Part shown: positions 7,162 through 14,885 of the stretch, piece by piece
Numbering within the stretch: position 1 is the first letter of the stretch
How the letters are laid out: each line of letters starts with the position of its first letter
NCBI GenBank assembly: GCA_964479445.1
Contig: CAYZMH010000038.1
Coordinates: 1-30,740, forward strand
Origin: CAYZMH01 sp964479445
GTDB taxonomy: Bacteria; Bacteroidota; Bacteroidia; Bacteroidales; GCA-2748055
DNA: 30,740 nt
Direction of reading: 5' to 3'
Translations under genes and position numbers: made by a program
The notes under the pieces: model-generated
Database searches by the model: none
Seen by the model: the letters and a program-made list of their open reading frames with translations, nothing else
Told to the model about the DNA's origin: nothing

Positions 7162-9006
7162 TTATTTCAGGTAAAAGGATATACCTGTCATAAAACGAAT
7201 ACCGGGCATTGGATAGCCCAAAAGGTTATTATAAGAATTGTCGGTAAGGTTTTTACCAGCCAGGTATACCTGCAGGAAATCCAATGGTCGGTAGGTAACC
7301 TTGGCATTTAGCAGTCCATAAGATTCGGATACATTATTCTCCGGATTTTCATTATCGATGCTGATAGTAAGATCCTGTACCCTCTTATAGTTAAGTGAAA
7401 AATGAATCTTGCCTAATTGGTATGCACCCCCGATATATAATTGCTGACTGGGCGCAAACAACAAAGAGGTCTCAGTATCAAGAAGACTGTAACTGACATT
7501 TCCCGTAAAATTACTGGAAAGCTTTACCGAGCTTTCAATTTCAAGGCCTTTGTTGGAAAATTCACCAGCATTAACGCGCGTCACAGGAGGTGGTGGGGTC
7601 GGATTGGGTTGAATCTGTATGAGGTTAGTCCCATTTATTATAAATCCGGTTATTTCTGCGTATACTGAGGAGCCAAATTGCTGTGAAACTGATAGTTCAT
7701 AGTTCACGAGACGTTCCGGTTCCAATGCAGAATTGGGAGCAAATAAATATAGCTCCATGATGGTCGGACTGCGAAATCCTTTGGATAACAACCCTTTAAT
7801 TGTTGTTCCTTTCATAGGTCGCACCGAGAAGCCCGCCTGTGGTACCAGCTCTCCCCCATATACCGAATGATACTCATAACGCACTCCTGCATTCAGATTA
7901 ACAATCTCCCCAAAAGATTGGTCTAAAAGCAGATATCCTGCTGTCTCCTGAACAGTTAATAACGTGTCTGCTAAAAAGCCTGTCGAACCTGTACCCCCGT
8001 AATGCTTAAAATCAATGCCAGCGGTGAGGAGACCTCCTTTCCACAGAGTCAAACCCTGGTAAAGATTAGCCCCGGTATTCACATCGGTGGATCTCCAGCC
8101 ATCTGAAAACGCGTGCTCTCCCCAATTATAAAAAGCATGTAGTCCTCCATCTACTCTTTCATAGGAGTTTTTGAGTGCTAACGTCGCCATATTACGGGTA
8201 ATATCTCCAGTAAATGCTATACTCTCCGGATCATTTTCCCTGCCCGGATCCTCAAAAGAGTAGTCGGCCATCATATAATTCGCTTCTGCTTTCCAATGAT
8301 CATTGACCCTGTAGCCAAGTTTAACATTGAAATTTGAGTTATTGAAAGCTGATGTGTCGCGATGTCCATCCGTCTTATCATAATTGAAGGAAACCCGGGC
8401 TGTCAACTTGTTATGATTGACATTAACCGAACCACTATACTTCTGGGTATTATAGCTTCCATAAGATGCATGAACCTGCCCGCTCACACCATCCTGGTGA
8501 TCTTTCTTCGTAATCACATTGATAATCCCACCCATGGCATTTGAGCCGTATAAAAGTGAACCCGGACCACGAACCACCTCAACCTTGTCGACGTTTGAAG
8601 CAACATGAAAATTGGGAAGTGGATGGCCGAATATTCCCATATACTGGGGCTGTCCGTCCACCATCATAAGAATTCGGGCATTGGGAGCCCCGGAAATCCC
8701 ACGTATATTAATCTGCCCTGCTGTGCTGTTACCCAGTGGGTAACCGGCAACCCCAATCTCACTGACAAACATATTCGGCGTCATCATGGAAACCACCGGT
8801 AAAATATTGGAGGCTTCATGCTGCTGAATCTCATCTCCAGACACAACTGAAACTGAAAGCGGGGCACGGGACTTCATAACCTCAACCCTGTTACCTGAAA
8901 CAACTACTTCATCCAACACCAGGGTATCAGGCGATTGTCCGATTACAGGCAATCCGGCAAGGCCATTAATCCCGGCAACTACCAATCCAAAGAATAATTT
9001 TCGCAT
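7162..9006 (-). CDS. TonB-dependent outer-membrane receptor, probably nickel-linked
   Basis: This is an outer-membrane beta-barrel receptor that uses TonB/ExbBD energy to import a scarce substrate. The 614 aa begin with a signal peptide (MRKLFFGLVVAGINGLAGLP, cleavage near residue 23). The plug domain follows: DEVVVSGNRVEVMKSRAPLS (32-51), INIRGISGAPNARILMMVDG, and VEVVRGPGSLLYGSNAMGG ending in INVITKK. The barrel strands end in the aromatic C-terminus MTGISFYLK. It lacks the carboxypeptidase-like N-terminal domain of SusC-type glycan receptors and is much shorter than they are, so it is a classic metal-chelate/siderophore/cobalamin-type receptor. It follows nikR by 38 nt, and a NikR-like operator lies 28-55 nt upstream of the ATG. 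That makes a nickel (or cobalt) complex the likeliest cargo. Barrel sequence alone does not reveal the ligand. Confidence 0.92.
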   Translation of the reverse strand: MRKLFFGLVVAGINGLAGLPVIGQSPDTLVLDEVVVSGNRVEVMKSRAPLSVSVVSGDEIQQHEASNILPVVSMMTPNMFVSEIGVAGYPLGNSTAGQINIRGISGAPNARILMMVDGQPQYMGIFGHPLPNFHVASNVDKVEVVRGPGSLLYGSNAMGGIINVITKKDHQDGVSGQVHASYGSYNTQKYSGSVNVNHNKLTARVSFNYDKTDGHRDTSAFNNSNFNVKLGYRVNDHWKAEANYMMADYSFEDPGRENDPESIAFTGDITRNMATLALKNSYERVDGGLHAFYNWGEHAFSDGWRSTDVNTGANLYQGLTLWKGGLLTAGIDFKHYGGTGSTGFLADTLLTVQETAGYLLLDQSFGEIVNLNAGVRYEYHSVYGGELVPQAGFSVRPMKGTTIKGLLSKGFRSPTIMELYLFAPNSALEPERLVNYELSVSQQFGSSVYAEITGFIINGTNLIQIQPNPTPPPPVTRVNAGEFSNKGLEIESSVKLSSNFTGNVSYSLLDTETSLLFAPSQQLYIGGAYQLGKIHFSLNYKRVQDLTISIDNENPENNVSESYGLLNAKVTYRPLDFLQVYLAGKNLTDNSYNNLLGYPMPGIRFMTGISFYLK

Positions 9007-9033
9007 AAAAGGACTTTTTGTAAATGAATATTC

Positions 9034-9061
9034 GTGTTATTAACTTATATATTTGTAGCAC
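9034..9061. promoter_or_regulatory. Candidate NikR operator upstream of the TonB receptor
   Basis: GTGTTAT (9034-9040), 14 nt, then GTAGCAC (9055-9061) form an interrupted inverted repeat. It differs by one base per half from GTGTTAC-N13/14-GTAACAC, which I recall as the operator of Geobacter NikR. It lies across the last codons of nikR and 28-55 nt before the receptor start. A poor -7-like TAAGTTAA falls within the spacer. Binding by nickel-loaded NikR would block receptor transcription when nickel is plentiful. Confidence 0.55.
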
Positions 9062-9449
9062 TGGTTACAAGGTCAACATGCTTTATCCCCCTAAGTGCTT
9101 TAAATTTACTCGACAGCTTTCGCAATTTGTAGGCCTTGCCCCTCACAGCAATAACCTCCAGGCAATTGTGGTCGTCTAAATGAATATGCTGACCTGATAG
9201 AATCAGACAATGATAATTATGCTGAATGGCATTAACCTCCTTGTGCATCTCAAGGTTGGTATGATCATAAACAATCACTACTGCACCCGCGACTTCTTCA
9301 TCATTCTCCCATTTAGCCTCTACCATGTTTTTTCTGACCAAATAGGCAATCGCACCTGATCGGCTCGGAAATCGCTCTCTTTCCACTAACCGGTCAAGAT
9401 CTGAAAGAAGATCCTGCTCCAGACTGACACCAAACCGTTTTAAAGTCAT
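9045..9449 (-). CDS. nikR: Nickel-responsive transcriptional regulator NikR
   Basis: NikR is a tetrameric ribbon-helix-helix repressor that binds DNA when Ni2+ is bound and usually shuts off nickel uptake. The 134 aa comprise an RHH domain (residues 1-45, KRFGVSLEQDLLSDLDRLV then FPSRSGAIAYLVRK) and an ACT-like metal-binding domain (about 55-134). The four square-planar nickel ligands are visible as His77 (AIQHNYH), His88 and His90 (QHIHLDD) and Cys96 (HNCLEV). They match E. coli H76, H87, H89 and C95 with a constant offset of one. The ATG at 9449 gives the standard N-terminus. It precedes a TonB-dependent receptor by 38 nt. Its own upstream region has NikR-like half-sites over a plausible promoter, suggesting autoregulation. 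No nickel permease or nickel enzyme is in view. Confidence 0.93.
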   Translation of the reverse strand: MTLKRFGVSLEQDLLSDLDRLVERERFPSRSGAIAYLVRKNMVEAKWENDEEVAGAVVIVYDHTNLEMHKEVNAIQHNYHCLILSGQHIHLDDHNCLEVIAVRGKAYKLRKLSSKFKALRGIKHVDLVTSATNI

Positions 9450-9451
9450 AT

Positions 9452-9478
9452 GTGTTACTTTTTTCTATTTCGTGCTAC
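9452..9478. promoter_or_regulatory. NikR-like half-sites in front of nikR
   Basis: GTGTTAC at 9452-9458 is a perfect NikR-type half-site. Thirteen bases later comes GTGCTAC (9472-9478), the correct spacing but in direct rather than inverted orientation. A second symmetry, CTATTTCGT-GCT-ACGAAAATAG at 9465-9486, overlaps it. A further GTGTTAT lies at 9524-9530. All sit between the nikR ATG and its predicted promoter or overlap the -7 element. Autoregulation is plausible but weaker than the receptor site. Confidence 0.4.
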
Positions 9479-9507
9479 GAAAATAGCAGCTTCTGGTGAG
9501 AAATCAA
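9478..9507 (-). promoter_or_regulatory. Predicted nikR promoter (Bacteroidota type)
   Basis: On the minus strand TTG (9507-9505) is followed by exactly 19 nt and TATTTTCG (9485-9478). This differs by one base from the Bacteroidota -7 element TAnnTTTG. Transcription would start around 9470, about 20 nt before the nikR ATG. The NikR-like half-sites overlap this start region. Confidence 0.5.
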
Positions 9508-9557
9508 AACGATTAGCTTATCCGTGTTATGAAGTCTAGAAAATATGAAAAAAAGGT

Positions 9558-10577
9558 TTATAGAGGAATCGTGTCACCGGGTCTGGGCATTGTAACGATG
9601 GATGGTAACTTTAAACGAAAAGAGCACTGTTCAACCCATGATTTCAGTTCGGAGGGAGAAAGACGGGATTTCTTATAATATTTTTCATCTTCACTGCCGC
9701 TATAATGCACCAGATGAAGCGATTCTGGCTTGATGGAGCGTATGAAATCAAAAACAGTGAAACACTGGAAATGCAGGGGTGTAGCCAAGAATTCTTCAAA
9801 ATACCGGTGATAGGATAGGTGAAAGTGCGTCCGTTGATGAGGAGCTGTGAGATAGGATTTTAGCATAAGACGGTCATAGTATTTCGGGAAAAGTTCACTG
9901 ATCTTTTTCTGATCAGGAGATTCATCAATACTCCAGTGATTGGATTTCGGATAAGGAAACCGGTTATTAGCATCACTTATGACTAAATCGATATGTCTCA
10001 GGGTATCGTAGTCTTTGCTTCGCAGAAGAGGGGTAAGCAGATCACCTGTGAAAAGAACGCGCCTGTTGCCTGCTTCAACAAAAATCATGGATGCACCCCT
10101 GCTATGTTCACCGTGAAATACCGGATATGAAGTCACTCGTAATAGGTTGGTGATATTTTGAGCAACACCCGGAATAAGCTCATGAAAATCGATTAATCCT
10201 TCCAGGTGAGGGAATGACCTGATAAGTGCCAAGTAGACGGGTAAGGTAGAATAGACAGGATAAGTATTTGGATGCTCATGTTGTTTGACATAACTCTGGA
10301 CTATCCAGTCTATCGATGCAACATGATCAAGATGCCCGTGAGTAAGACAGAGCACATCAGGTATTTTATTGGAAGTTGCAAGAAGTCTCTGAATAATTCC
10401 GTGACCTGCATCTAATAATACTTCTATCTCTTCACCATTGCTGGTTACATTAATTGAGTATGCTGCATTGGCCAATTGAGCGGAATCAGTGCGATCATAA
10501 AAAGGGTGTTCCGATCCAAGGGGCACGGGCCATGCATTGCCCGTGCCATGGTATCTTATGAACACATCATTATTCAC
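9558..10577 (-). CDS. Metallo-beta-lactamase-fold hydrolase (RNase Z/PhnP-like)
   Basis: This is a 339-aa cytoplasmic protein (no signal peptide) of the MBL superfamily. It has GTGNAWPVPL near the N-terminus (11-20), as in RNase Z/PhnP-type enzymes. The dinuclear metal motif THGHLDH (His80, His82, Asp84, His85) follows, with a later His in PVFHGEHSRG, an Asp in VLFTGDLLTP and a late His in LVHYSGSED. The superfamily hydrolyses phosphodiesters, thioesters or lactones. The exact substrate cannot be told here. It lacks obvious tRNA-binding exosite signs, so I do not call it RNase Z. The start is GTG, overlapping the TGA of the peptidase gene as GTGA, so it is probably translationally coupled. 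It is the last gene of a six-gene run. After the stop there is a T7 run on the minus strand but no clear hairpin. Confidence 0.85.
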   Translation of the reverse strand: MNNDVFIRYHGTGNAWPVPLGSEHPFYDRTDSAQLANAAYSINVTSNGEEIEVLLDAGHGIIQRLLATSNKIPDVLCLTHGHLDHVASIDWIVQSYVKQHEHPNTYPVYSTLPVYLALIRSFPHLEGLIDFHELIPGVAQNITNLLRVTSYPVFHGEHSRGASMIFVEAGNRRVLFTGDLLTPLLRSKDYDTLRHIDLVISDANNRFPYPKSNHWSIDESPDQKKISELFPKYYDRLMLKSYLTAPHQRTHFHLSYHRYFEEFLATPLHFQCFTVFDFIRSIKPESLHLVHYSGSEDEKYYKKSRLSPSELKSWVEQCSFRLKLPSIVTMPRPGDTIPL

Positions 10578-12739
10578 GGCGTCACTTTTTTATGCAGCGT
10601 CATTTCATCAACCAAATAACCTGCATCGGCAAATTTATCAATAATGAAAAGGACATAGCGTATATCAACAGTGATATTCCTGCACTGATCCGGATCATAC
10701 ATAATGTCACTCATGGTTCCCTCCCAATTCCGGTCAAAATTCAATCCGATCAACCGTCCATGGGCATCAATCACAGGACTCCCGGAATTACCACCTGAAG
10801 TATGGTTAGAAGCTACGAAGCAAACAGGCATTTTTGTATCGTCTCCGTAGATACTGTAATCCTTTTGAAAATATAACTCTTCCAGTTTTCCGGGAATTTC
10901 ATAATCCTCGGCACCTGTGTTTCTCTTTTCAATAATGCCCTCAAGTGAAGTCTGGTATTTATATTTTACGGCATCACGGGGTTCGTACCCCTGAACATTA
11001 CCATATGTAATCCTCATTGTGAAATTCGCATCGGGATAGAAGGTGTGATCCTGGCGCATTTTCATAAGACCACTTGTGTAACGTTTGTAGAGATCCTGAA
11101 GACTGGATTCCAACACGCCCTGGTCAGGAATCACCTGAGTCATATAAATATCCCGGAAATCATTCCAGAAAACAACCAGCGGATCTTTTTCCATTTTTTT
11201 AAGGGCCCTGCCAGGATGTTCAACATATTTTTCCAACCATTTATTGAACTCATCTTCTGTATCAAAGACAGATCGATCAAATAGTTTTTCTCCCATCCGG
11301 TAAAAATCACCATCATACCTTGAGTAAGCTTTTTTTAGGGTGGAAGGATGAAAAGCTGGGTTCACATCCCGGTGATAAGCCTCCATCATCTCAGCAAAGA
11401 TTTCCCGGTCAATAGGCATGTGATAATCCTTATAAAAATCCTCCATCTGGGATGAGATAACCTCAGCAGCTGCTGTATCGCCAGTCAAACGCTGTAAAGT
11501 TCCGAGGTTTCGGAATATCTCTACCGCACCAACACACTCATATAGATAATCAGATGCGGTTTGGTAGTTCATTACCTCACTGTACAACTCTTCGAAGGTA
11601 GTTAGTATATCTCCATACTCCTCTTCCCGGCTATTATCCCTGGCCGCCCATGCATCAAACCTGCTCTCCAGTCGCTTTTTCTTCGAAATAGCTTCCAGAC
11701 GTTTTAGCCCCCTGATAATACCCTGCCATTTTTTCCAGGAGTTGCTTACCCCCCTGTATTTGGATGCATACTGGATACGTATCGTGTCAGATTGTTTCAT
11801 ATACTTATCCATAACCTCTAAACGAGTGGTTCGAAGTGCTATTTTCTGGGGGAGGCTTATCTCGGTCATCATCGATACAGCATCCGAATAGAGAAACTGC
11901 TCGGTAGAACCCGGGTAACCCATCAGCATGGTAAAATCACCTTTTTGAATACCTGAGGTTGAGATCTCGAAATGCTTTCGTGGTGCGTAAGGAATATTAT
12001 CCGGACTGTAATCGGCGGGATCGTTATGATCATCTGCATAGATGCGAAAAAGCGTAAAATCTCCCGTATGCCTGGGCCACATCCAATTATCATGATCTTG
12101 TCCGAAATTCCCTATCGAGCTAGGAGGGGCACCAACAAGTCGAACGTCCCGAAACCTTTCATAAACAAAAAGGTAATATTGGTTTCCATAAAAAAGTGAA
12201 TTCACTTCCGCATCATAACCAGTTCCCTCTGTCGCCTCTTTTTTTATGGCCTCCATGTTGACAGAAATCTTTGCTTCTCTGCCGGAGGCCGGCTCATCAG
12301 TTGTCACTCCCTCCAATACACGATCTGTTACATCATCCATATACCTGAGGAAAGTGACGGATAATCCGGGATTCGGCAACTCCTCTTCCTGGCTCATAGC
12401 AAAAAATCCATCAGTCAGATAATCATGTTCCACACTGCTATGTGATTGAACAACACCATAGCCACAATGATGATTGGTAAGAAGTAATCCTTTATCAGAA
12501 ACCACAGCACCTGTACATCCCCCTCCAAAAATGACAACCGCATCTTTAAGACAGGCCTGATTAACACTGTAAATATCTTCCGCTGTGAGTCTGAACCCTT
12601 TCTCCTGCATATCAGAGATCACATGGCCTTCCAACATGGTAAGAAGCCACATCCCTTCGCCCGCTCTCATTACCAGGGGGGTGAGCAGGAAAATAATCAG
12701 TAATAATGAAAAACGCTTGATAGACATAATATTGATCAT
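10574..12739 (-). CDS. S46-family dipeptidyl-peptidase 11 (Asp/Glu-specific)
   Basis: This periplasmic serine peptidase cleaves dipeptides with Asp or Glu in the second position from the N-terminus of peptides. It belongs to the amino-acid supply route of asaccharolytic and proteolytic Bacteroidota. The 721 aa match DPP11 of Porphyromonas (720). A signal peptide (SIKRFSLLLIIFLLTPLVM) leads to mature AGEGMWLL. The trypsin-like triad region shows TNHHCGYG (88-95), the Asp-containing DNWMWPRHTGDF and the nucleophile Ser652 in TSGGNSGSPV. The specificity residue 18 positions after the serine is Arg670 in NFDRNWEGTMSDI. DPP11 has Arg there and DPP7 has Gly, so this is DPP11. A second ATG (Met5, MSIKRF) is an equally possible start. 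It begins 1 nt after maf and overlaps the MBL gene by 4 nt. Confidence 0.93.
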   Translation of the reverse strand: MINIMSIKRFSLLLIIFLLTPLVMRAGEGMWLLTMLEGHVISDMQEKGFRLTAEDIYSVNQACLKDAVVIFGGGCTGAVVSDKGLLLTNHHCGYGVVQSHSSVEHDYLTDGFFAMSQEEELPNPGLSVTFLRYMDDVTDRVLEGVTTDEPASGREAKISVNMEAIKKEATEGTGYDAEVNSLFYGNQYYLFVYERFRDVRLVGAPPSSIGNFGQDHDNWMWPRHTGDFTLFRIYADDHNDPADYSPDNIPYAPRKHFEISTSGIQKGDFTMLMGYPGSTEQFLYSDAVSMMTEISLPQKIALRTTRLEVMDKYMKQSDTIRIQYASKYRGVSNSWKKWQGIIRGLKRLEAISKKKRLESRFDAWAARDNSREEEYGDILTTFEELYSEVMNYQTASDYLYECVGAVEIFRNLGTLQRLTGDTAAAEVISSQMEDFYKDYHMPIDREIFAEMMEAYHRDVNPAFHPSTLKKAYSRYDGDFYRMGEKLFDRSVFDTEDEFNKWLEKYVEHPGRALKKMEKDPLVVFWNDFRDIYMTQVIPDQGVLESSLQDLYKRYTSGLMKMRQDHTFYPDANFTMRITYGNVQGYEPRDAVKYKYQTSLEGIIEKRNTGAEDYEIPGKLEELYFQKDYSIYGDDTKMPVCFVASNHTSGGNSGSPVIDAHGRLIGLNFDRNWEGTMSDIMYDPDQCRNITVDIRYVLFIIDKFADAGYLVDEMTLHKKVTP

Positions 12740-12740
12740 T

Positions 12741-13334
12741 TTATAATTGTATGAATTGTTTCAGTTCACGGTAAAGCCGGTGTACCGGCATTCCCATTAC
12801 ATTGAAGTACGATCCATGGATCTCTTTCACTCCAACATAGCCGATCCACTCCTGAATACCATAGGCACCAGCTTTATCATAAGGTTTGAAATAATCGACA
12901 TAGTAGAGAATCTCTTCCTTGGAAAGCATATCAAATGCTACTCGAGTTGCTGAAATAAACGAACGCCTTTTTACAATTGAGCGTAAGCATACGCCTGTAT
13001 AAACTGTATGCACATTACCTGAAAGCCGCTCCAGAATCTGAACCGCATCGGAACGATCCTTCGGCTTCGGAAGAATCTGCTTGTCCATACAAACAATGGT
13101 GTCAGCAGTAATAAGAATCTGATCTTCAGTTAGTGTTTCAGGATACGCATCTGACTTGCTCTCAGCAACATATACTGCAATAGCCTCTTCTTTAAGATCT
13201 TCGGGAAAGGATTCATCCGCATTAAGATCGGAATAAACCGAAAAGTCAAACCCAGCGCGTTTCAATAAATCATGTCGCCGGGGTGATCCGGTCGCCAGTA
13301 TGATGCTGTATTTTCTTAGCTGATCTAATAACAT
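12741..13334 (-). CDS. maf: Maf-type nucleoside triphosphate pyrophosphatase
   Basis: Maf proteins hydrolyse dTTP, UTP and modified nucleotides to the monophosphate. They act as house-cleaning enzymes, with a reported link to septum formation. The 197 aa contain the N-terminal ILATGSPRRHDLLKRAGFDF (about residues 13-32). LITADTIVCMDKQILPKP carries the catalytic-base Asp, followed by GNVHTVYTGVCL and KAGAYGIQEW with GSYFNVMGMPV near the end. The set resembles the YhdE (dTTP/UTP) branch. It lies 3 nt downstream of the prenyltransferase gene and 1 nt upstream of the DPP11 start, so it sits firmly inside the operon. Length and motifs are complete. Confidence 0.95.
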   Translation of the reverse strand: MLLDQLRKYSIILATGSPRRHDLLKRAGFDFSVYSDLNADESFPEDLKEEAIAVYVAESKSDAYPETLTEDQILITADTIVCMDKQILPKPKDRSDAVQILERLSGNVHTVYTGVCLRSIVKRRSFISATRVAFDMLSKEEILYYVDYFKPYDKAGAYGIQEWIGYVGVKEIHGSYFNVMGMPVHRLYRELKQFIQL

Positions 13335-13337
13335 GAA

Positions 13338-14348
13338 TTACATCCAGATCCTTATTATATAATAAACCACTCCGGCGTACATTACGCCCAGCAACATAAT
13401 AATCTTGATCAAAATACTCGCACTATGGTAATCCTTTTTATCCCTGGCCAGCAATATGAGTGTAAGAAGTATTAGAAAGGGCAGTACAAGGAAAGAGATG
13501 AAATAGATCATGGATATATAATCCGGTTTTTCTCCGGAAAACATAATGAATCCGATCAATACATACAACAACAAAACCACCGATCCAATGATCAATGCAG
13601 CAAGGATTATTTTTGTTGTACGAACACCCAGGACAATGGGTATCGTTTTCATTCCATAAGCCATATCACCCTCAAAATCTTCCGTATCCTTAATTATTTC
13701 CCGTATGAGGGTTGTGATGAAAGCAAAAATACTGAACCCTGCTACCCACATAAAAATATAATTCAGGTTTGCGCTGTATTGAAGCAAAATCTTTCCATAT
13801 TCCCGGTTTAGCAGCGGCAACTCAAACAAAATCACCAGTAATGGAACCAGGGCCGTAAGAAAGGCTACAGTGATATTGCCAACGAGAAACTGCCTCTTAT
13901 AGGTGGTTGAATAAAACCATAACAAACCTGTGGTGATAATATAAATAAGACTGAGCACAGGCATCTTAATATAAAAGCTTAGATAGACTCCAATTCCGAC
14001 TCCAATGATATTGAATACGGTATGAAGGATCATCGCTGCCCGTCTGGATATAGATACCCCTACAACTACCCTTCCCGGTTTATTGATCCAATCGGGACGA
14101 GTATCGAAATAGTCGTTGATAATATAACCAGCTGCAGCAATAAAAACGGTTGAAAGCACAAGGAGGGCAAAGTGCAAATTCCCCATCTGCAGGGAGAAAC
14201 CACTGGTGGGGAGCAGGGGTTCCACCAGAAGATAGCGCATTGCATATTGCGTACCAACAATGATCAACAAGTTGGGCAATCGGACCAACTTTATCAATGC
14301 CGTAAAGGGATGTTCTATCTTTTGCTGATTTGCCATATTTTCTACCAT
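13338..14348 (-). CDS. UbiA-family prenyltransferase (GGGP geranylgeranyltransferase-like)
   Basis: This integral-membrane transferase attaches a polyprenyl chain to an acceptor. Bacteroidota members are usually annotated as digeranylgeranylglyceryl-phosphate synthase-like. The protein has about 336 aa and eight or nine hydrophobic helices. The first Asp motif is NDYFDTRPDWINKPGR (Mg2+/prenyl-PP binding) and the second is IIKDTEDFEGD. The open frame extends far upstream inside the kdsC-like gene, but the residues there are out-of-frame kdsC sequence. Real starts are the ATG at 14348 (MVENMANQQ, 7-nt overlap with the upstream gene) or at 14336 (MANQQ, just after its TAG). Neither has a clear ribosome site. 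The acceptor is unknown. No menaquinone or heme genes lie nearby to settle it. Confidence 0.88.
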   Translation of the reverse strand: MVENMANQQKIEHPFTALIKLVRLPNLLIIVGTQYAMRYLLVEPLLPTSGFSLQMGNLHFALLVLSTVFIAAAGYIINDYFDTRPDWINKPGRVVVGVSISRRAAMILHTVFNIIGVGIGVYLSFYIKMPVLSLIYIITTGLLWFYSTTYKRQFLVGNITVAFLTALVPLLVILFELPLLNREYGKILLQYSANLNYIFMWVAGFSIFAFITTLIREIIKDTEDFEGDMAYGMKTIPIVLGVRTTKIILAALIIGSVVLLLYVLIGFIMFSGEKPDYISMIYFISFLVLPFLILLTLILLARDKKDYHSASILIKIIMLLGVMYAGVVYYIIRIWM

Positions 14349-14863
14349 GAAAATGCTTCTCCATCCATCCAATTTCCATGTAATCGCAGCACCTGTTCGA
14401 TAATATCTCTGACGCAACCCTGTCCGCCCGGAAGATGAGAAACATAAGCCGAAATCCCCTTGATCTCCTCTACTGCATCGGCCGGACAGCAAGCCACTCC
14501 TGCTATTTTCATCACTTCAAAATCAGGAAGGTCATCTCCCATATATAAAATCTGATCAGCACTAAAACTATACTTATGAAGGAAATCATCAAAATCCTCG
14601 CTCTTAAAGGTAGAACCCAGGTATATATCACTGATTCCAAGATTCCGGAACCTTACCCCGATGGACTCGGAACGACCACCTGTAATGATAGCTACCGGAT
14701 AACCCTTCTTGACCGCATATTGTAATGCATAACCATCTTTCGTGTTCATAGTGCGAAGCATGTCTCCATCCGGTGATAAAAAAACTCGCGGACTGCTTAA
14801 CACTCCGTCAACATCAAAAGCAAATGCCCTGATCTGCTGGAGGTCTTCTTTAAAATTGCTCAT
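14342..14863 (-). CDS. KdsC-type HAD phosphatase (KDO-8-phosphate phosphatase-like)
   Basis: This is a small cytoplasmic C0-type HAD phosphatase of 173 aa, the length of KdsC. It probably removes phosphate from 3-deoxy-D-manno-octulosonate 8-phosphate in lipopolysaccharide core synthesis. Motif I is FDVDGVLSS with nucleophile Asp17 and acid/base Asp19. Motif II is IITGGRSES, and motif III/IV is YMGDDLPDFEVM. The C-terminal GGQGCVRDIIEQVL resembles the GGxGxVRE loop of KdsC that enters the neighbouring active site of the tetramer. No kdsA or kdsB is nearby, so another sugar phosphate cannot be excluded. It lies 22 nt downstream of the DUF2520 gene and overlaps the prenyltransferase gene by up to 7 nt. 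Confidence 0.88.
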   Translation of the reverse strand: MSNFKEDLQQIRAFAFDVDGVLSSPRVFLSPDGDMLRTMNTKDGYALQYAVKKGYPVAIITGGRSESIGVRFRNLGISDIYLGSTFKSEDFDDFLHKYSFSADQILYMGDDLPDFEVMKIAGVACCPADAVEEIKGISAYVSHLPGGQGCVRDIIEQVLRLHGNWMDGEAFSW

Positions 14864-14885
14864 TCACTGTTAAACATTAGATAAT

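Noticed and set aside
7162..9006. Possibility that the receptor is a SusC-type glycan importer linked to arabinose use
   Set aside because: It lacks the N-terminal carboxypeptidase-like domain, is about 400 residues too short and has no SusD gene beside it. Its linkage is to nikR.
14349..14492. N-terminal extension of the UbiA-like frame
   Set aside because: It lies wholly inside the kdsC-like gene and encodes residues unlike any prenyltransferase N-terminus.
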